From contig CAJOLR010000002.1 in NCBI GenBank assembly GCA_905235565.1, positions 50,251 to 114,250 on the forward strand: 64,000 nt of DNA, written 5' to 3'. Shown here piece after piece: positions 62,002 through 64,000 of this stretch; within the stretch, counting starts at the first letter, position 1; each line of letters starts with the position of its first letter. The position numbers and the translations under genes were made by a program. A model generated the notes under the pieces. That model was not told the DNA's origin, did not search any database, and saw nothing but the letters and a program-made list of their open reading frames with translations. This DNA is from an uncultured Bacteroidaceae bacterium. Lineage in GTDB: Bacteria; Bacteroidota; Bacteroidia; Bacteroidales; Bacteroidaceae.

Positions 62002-62454
62002 ATGATACTTGATACACTTGACAGATTAGAGAACTATGGCTACTTGAGTCCTTTGATGGGAAAGGTTGTTGAGTTTTTACGCAACACTGGTCTTGACTCA
62101 TTGCAAACCGGCAGGATCGTACTCCAGGGAGATGACCTTTTTGTCAATGTGAACAGACAGGATGCCCAGACCCGTGAACAGGTACCGATAGAAGCTCATA
62201 AAGAGTATATAGACATACAGGTTCCCATATCTTGTGATGAAGAGATGGGATATGTGGCCCAAGGTTACTTGCCACAGCCATCCACGCCTTACAGCAGCGA
62301 GAAGGATGTAGCCTTCTATCCTGGATTATGCGATACTTATCTAAATGTCCGTAAAGGTATGTTTGTGGTGTTCCTCCCGGGCGAAGGGCACGCTCCGGCT
62401 ATTACCGATATGGGTATCCTCAAACTGGTAATCAAAATCAGGAAGTCATGTTGA
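62002..62454 (+). CDS. YhcH/YjgK/YiaL family protein (DUF386)
   Basis: A 150-residue cupin-like protein with the metal-site segments REQVPIEAHKEYIDIQVPI and FVVFLPGEGHAPAI, characteristic of the family. Members are found in sialic acid, beta-galactoside and other sugar loci, where they are suspected sugar anomerases or epimerases. No sialic acid genes are nearby; kdsB and glgB flank it. It starts four bases after the MORN gene stop and overlaps glgB by seven bases. Confidence 0.9.
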   Translation: MILDTLDRLENYGYLSPLMGKVVEFLRNTGLDSLQTGRIVLQGDDLFVNVNRQDAQTREQVPIEAHKEYIDIQVPISCDEEMGYVAQGYLPQPSTPYSSEKDVAFYPGLCDTYLNVRKGMFVVFLPGEGHAPAITDMGILKLVIKIRKSC

Positions 62455-64000
62455 AGATAATTGAGAACGATCCGTGGCTTGCGCCTTATCAGGCTGCCAT
62501 CGAAGGACGTCACAACCATGCGCTTTGGCGCGAGAGTGAACTTACAGGAGGTAAGATGAGTCTTACTGATTTTGCCTCAGGCTATCTGTATTATGGCTTA
62601 CAGCGTACTGTTGACGGGTGGGTATTCAGGGAATGGGCTCCTAACGCAACAGATATATTCCTGATAGGTGACTTTTCAGATTGGCAGGAGCAGGAACGTT
62701 TCCGCCTTAAACGTATGGAAGGGACCTCAGACTGGGAACTGCAAATCCAGTCCGGCGCAATCTGTCATGGCCAACATTACAAGATGCGCGTCAAATGGAA
62801 CGGAGGTCAGGGGGACCGGATTCCAGCCTGGTGTCGTCGGGTCGTTCAGGACAATAACTCCAAGATATTCTCCGCTCAGGTTTGGGATCCGGATACGGAG
62901 TATCGGTTCAGACACAATGATTTCAAACCAAAGCAGGATCCACTGCTTATTTATGAGTGCCATGTAGGTATGGCGCAGGAGCGCGAGGGGGTTGGTACAT
63001 ACATTGAGTTCAAGGACAATGTCCTGCCTCGCGTCAAGGCAGCAGGATATAACTGCATTCAGGTCATGGCCATTCAGGAACATCCTTATTACGGCAGTTT
63101 CGGTTACCATGTATCAAGTTTCTTTGCTCCCTCATCGCGTTTCGGAACTCCAGAGGAACTCAAGGAACTTATAGATACAGCACACGGCATGGGTATATCG
63201 GTTATCATGGACCTTGTTCATTCACATTCTGTCAAAAATGAGTATGAGGGTCTGGGTAATCTGGCTGGTGATCCCAACCAGTATTTCCTGCCGGGAGACC
63301 GTCATGAACATTCCGCATGGGGATCTCTTTGCTTTGACTATGGTAAAGGGCAGGTTCTTCATTACCTGTTGTCAAACTGCAAGTATTGGTTGGATGAGTT
63401 CCATTTTGACGGATTCCGTTTTGACGGCGTAACTTCGATGCTCTACTATAGCCATGGATTAGGCGAAGCTTTCTGCAACTACGATGATTATTTCAACGGT
63501 CATCAGGATGATGATGCCATCTGCTATCTGATGCTTGCCAACCGTGTGATTCACCAATTCAATCCCCATGCCATAACCATTGCCGAAGAGGTGAGCGGAA
63601 TGCCCGGAATTGCAGCTCCGTTTGATGACGGTGGATACGGTTTTGATTACCGTCTGGCCATGAACATCCCGGATTACTGGATCAAGACTATAAAGGAAAA
63701 GAGAGACGAGGACTGGTCTATGGCAGGCATATTCTGGGAGGTTACCAACCGCCGCAGAGATGAGAAGACCATATCATACGTGGAGAGCCATGACCAGGCT
63801 CTGGTAGGCGACAAGACCGTAATATTCCGTCTGGTAGATGCCGATATGTACTGGCATTTCACCAAGAATGGCGGCAATGACGTGACTGCCCGCGGCATAG
63901 CCCTTCACAAGATGATAAGGCTCATAACCGCATCCACCATAAACGGCGGCTACCTTAATTTCATGGGCAATGAGTTCGGACATCCGGAGTGGATAGACTT
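62448..64000 (+). CDS. glgB: 1,4-alpha-glucan branching enzyme, cut by the window end
   Basis: The first 517 residues are visible with no stop before the window ends. An N-terminal CBM48 domain (GWVFREWAPNA, IGDFSDWQ) precedes the GH13 barrel. The four GH13 regions are visible: MDLVHSHSVKN, DGFRFDGVTSM with nucleophile Asp326, IAEEVSGMPG with acid/base Glu380, and VESHDQ with Asp449. The short N-terminus and GYGFDYRLAM fit the eukaryote-like GBE group of about 670 residues rather than E. coli GlgB. It introduces alpha-1,6 branches into glycogen. The start overlaps yhcH by seven bases. Confidence 0.94.
   Translation, partial: MLKIIENDPWLAPYQAAIEGRHNHALWRESELTGGKMSLTDFASGYLYYGLQRTVDGWVFREWAPNATDIFLIGDFSDWQEQERFRLKRMEGTSDWELQIQSGAICHGQHYKMRVKWNGGQGDRIPAWCRRVVQDNNSKIFSAQVWDPDTEYRFRHNDFKPKQDPLLIYECHVGMAQEREGVGTYIEFKDNVLPRVKAAGYNCIQVMAIQEHPYYGSFGYHVSSFFAPSSRFGTPEELKELIDTAHGMGISVIMDLVHSHSVKNEYEGLGNLAGDPNQYFLPGDRHEHSAWGSLCFDYGKGQVLHYLLSNCKYWLDEFHFDGFRFDGVTSMLYYSHGLGEAFCNYDDYFNGHQDDDAICYLMLANRVIHQFNPHAITIAEEVSGMPGIAAPFDDGGYGFDYRLAMNIPDYWIKTIKEKRDEDWSMAGIFWEVTNRRRDEKTISYVESHDQALVGDKTVIFRLVDADMYWHFTKNGGNDVTARGIALHKMIRLITASTINGGYLNFMGNEFGHPEWID

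Overview
The window is a contiguous piece of a Bacteroidales (Bacteroidota) chromosome. The evidence is: many promoters of the Bacteroidota type (a -7 box TAnnTTTG, several with a TTTG box exactly 19 bases upstream) and almost no Shine-Dalgarno sequences; a lipidated TamA homologue (TamL); DUF2582 and DUF4296 proteins; a fimbrillin-like lipoprotein; the ileS-dksA-lspA-DUF4296 gene run; and 1160-residue eukaryote-like IleRS. The family within the order cannot be fixed by reading. Coding density is very high: no gene-free stretch exceeds 220 bases, and I see no prophage, insertion sequence, integrase or CRISPR array.

Layout. 1-3.2 kb: end of an Rnf complex operon (rnfA) followed by a lipoprotein flavoenzyme with two flavinylation motifs. 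3.2-10.4 kb: housekeeping genes (ispE, dnaB, pheT, yebC, nadE, a DUF2582 protein), with a 165-base inverted-repeat element between dnaB and pheT. 10.5-13.4 kb: uxuA-uxuB. 13.5-24.9 kb: a one-domain metallophosphatase, lepA, an acyl-CoA ligase with yggS, a secreted GH2 glycosidase divergent from an ABC-type permease, rmuC, and an unrecognised envelope protein. 24.9-30.8 kb (minus): hisH-hisA-hisF-hisIE-ftsE-lysC-lysA, one tightly packed run. 30.9-36.3 kb: ileS, dksA-like, lspA, lipoprotein. 36.3-40.4 kb: rRNA/tRNA methyltransferase, tamL, an MBL hydrolase, tRNA-Lys(CTT). 40.5-44.4 kb (minus): uxaC, a tagaturonate epimerase, pdxB. 44.5-54.1 kb: a signalling island. 54.3-57.7 kb (minus): glyA, a barrel protein, pyrI, pyrB. 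57.9-64.0 kb: PBP1A, kdsB, a secreted MORN protein, yhcH, and glgB cut by the window end.

How genes work together. UxaC, the tagaturonate epimerase, UxuB and UxuA, in two loci 27 kb apart, make a complete route from glucuronate and galacturonate to 2-keto-3-deoxygluconate without altronate enzymes. RnfA and the flavinylated lipoprotein suggest electron delivery across the inner membrane to a periplasmic reductase. TamL, LspA, KdsB, PBP1A and several lipoproteins serve the envelope.

The best candidate for an undescribed system is 44.5-54.1 kb. Two paralogous sensor kinases, each with a lipobox, a periplasmic substrate-binding-like domain, one membrane helix and a PAS-like domain, are followed by a TPR membrane protein shaped like a sensor kinase without its kinase and by a small two-helix membrane protein. 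Converging on them are two receiver-only response regulators, a seven-helix membrane AraC-type regulator and a fimbrillin-like lipoprotein whose promoter carries three copies of ATCGTAAA. No receiver has an output domain and no kinase has a receiver, so the parts look made for each other.
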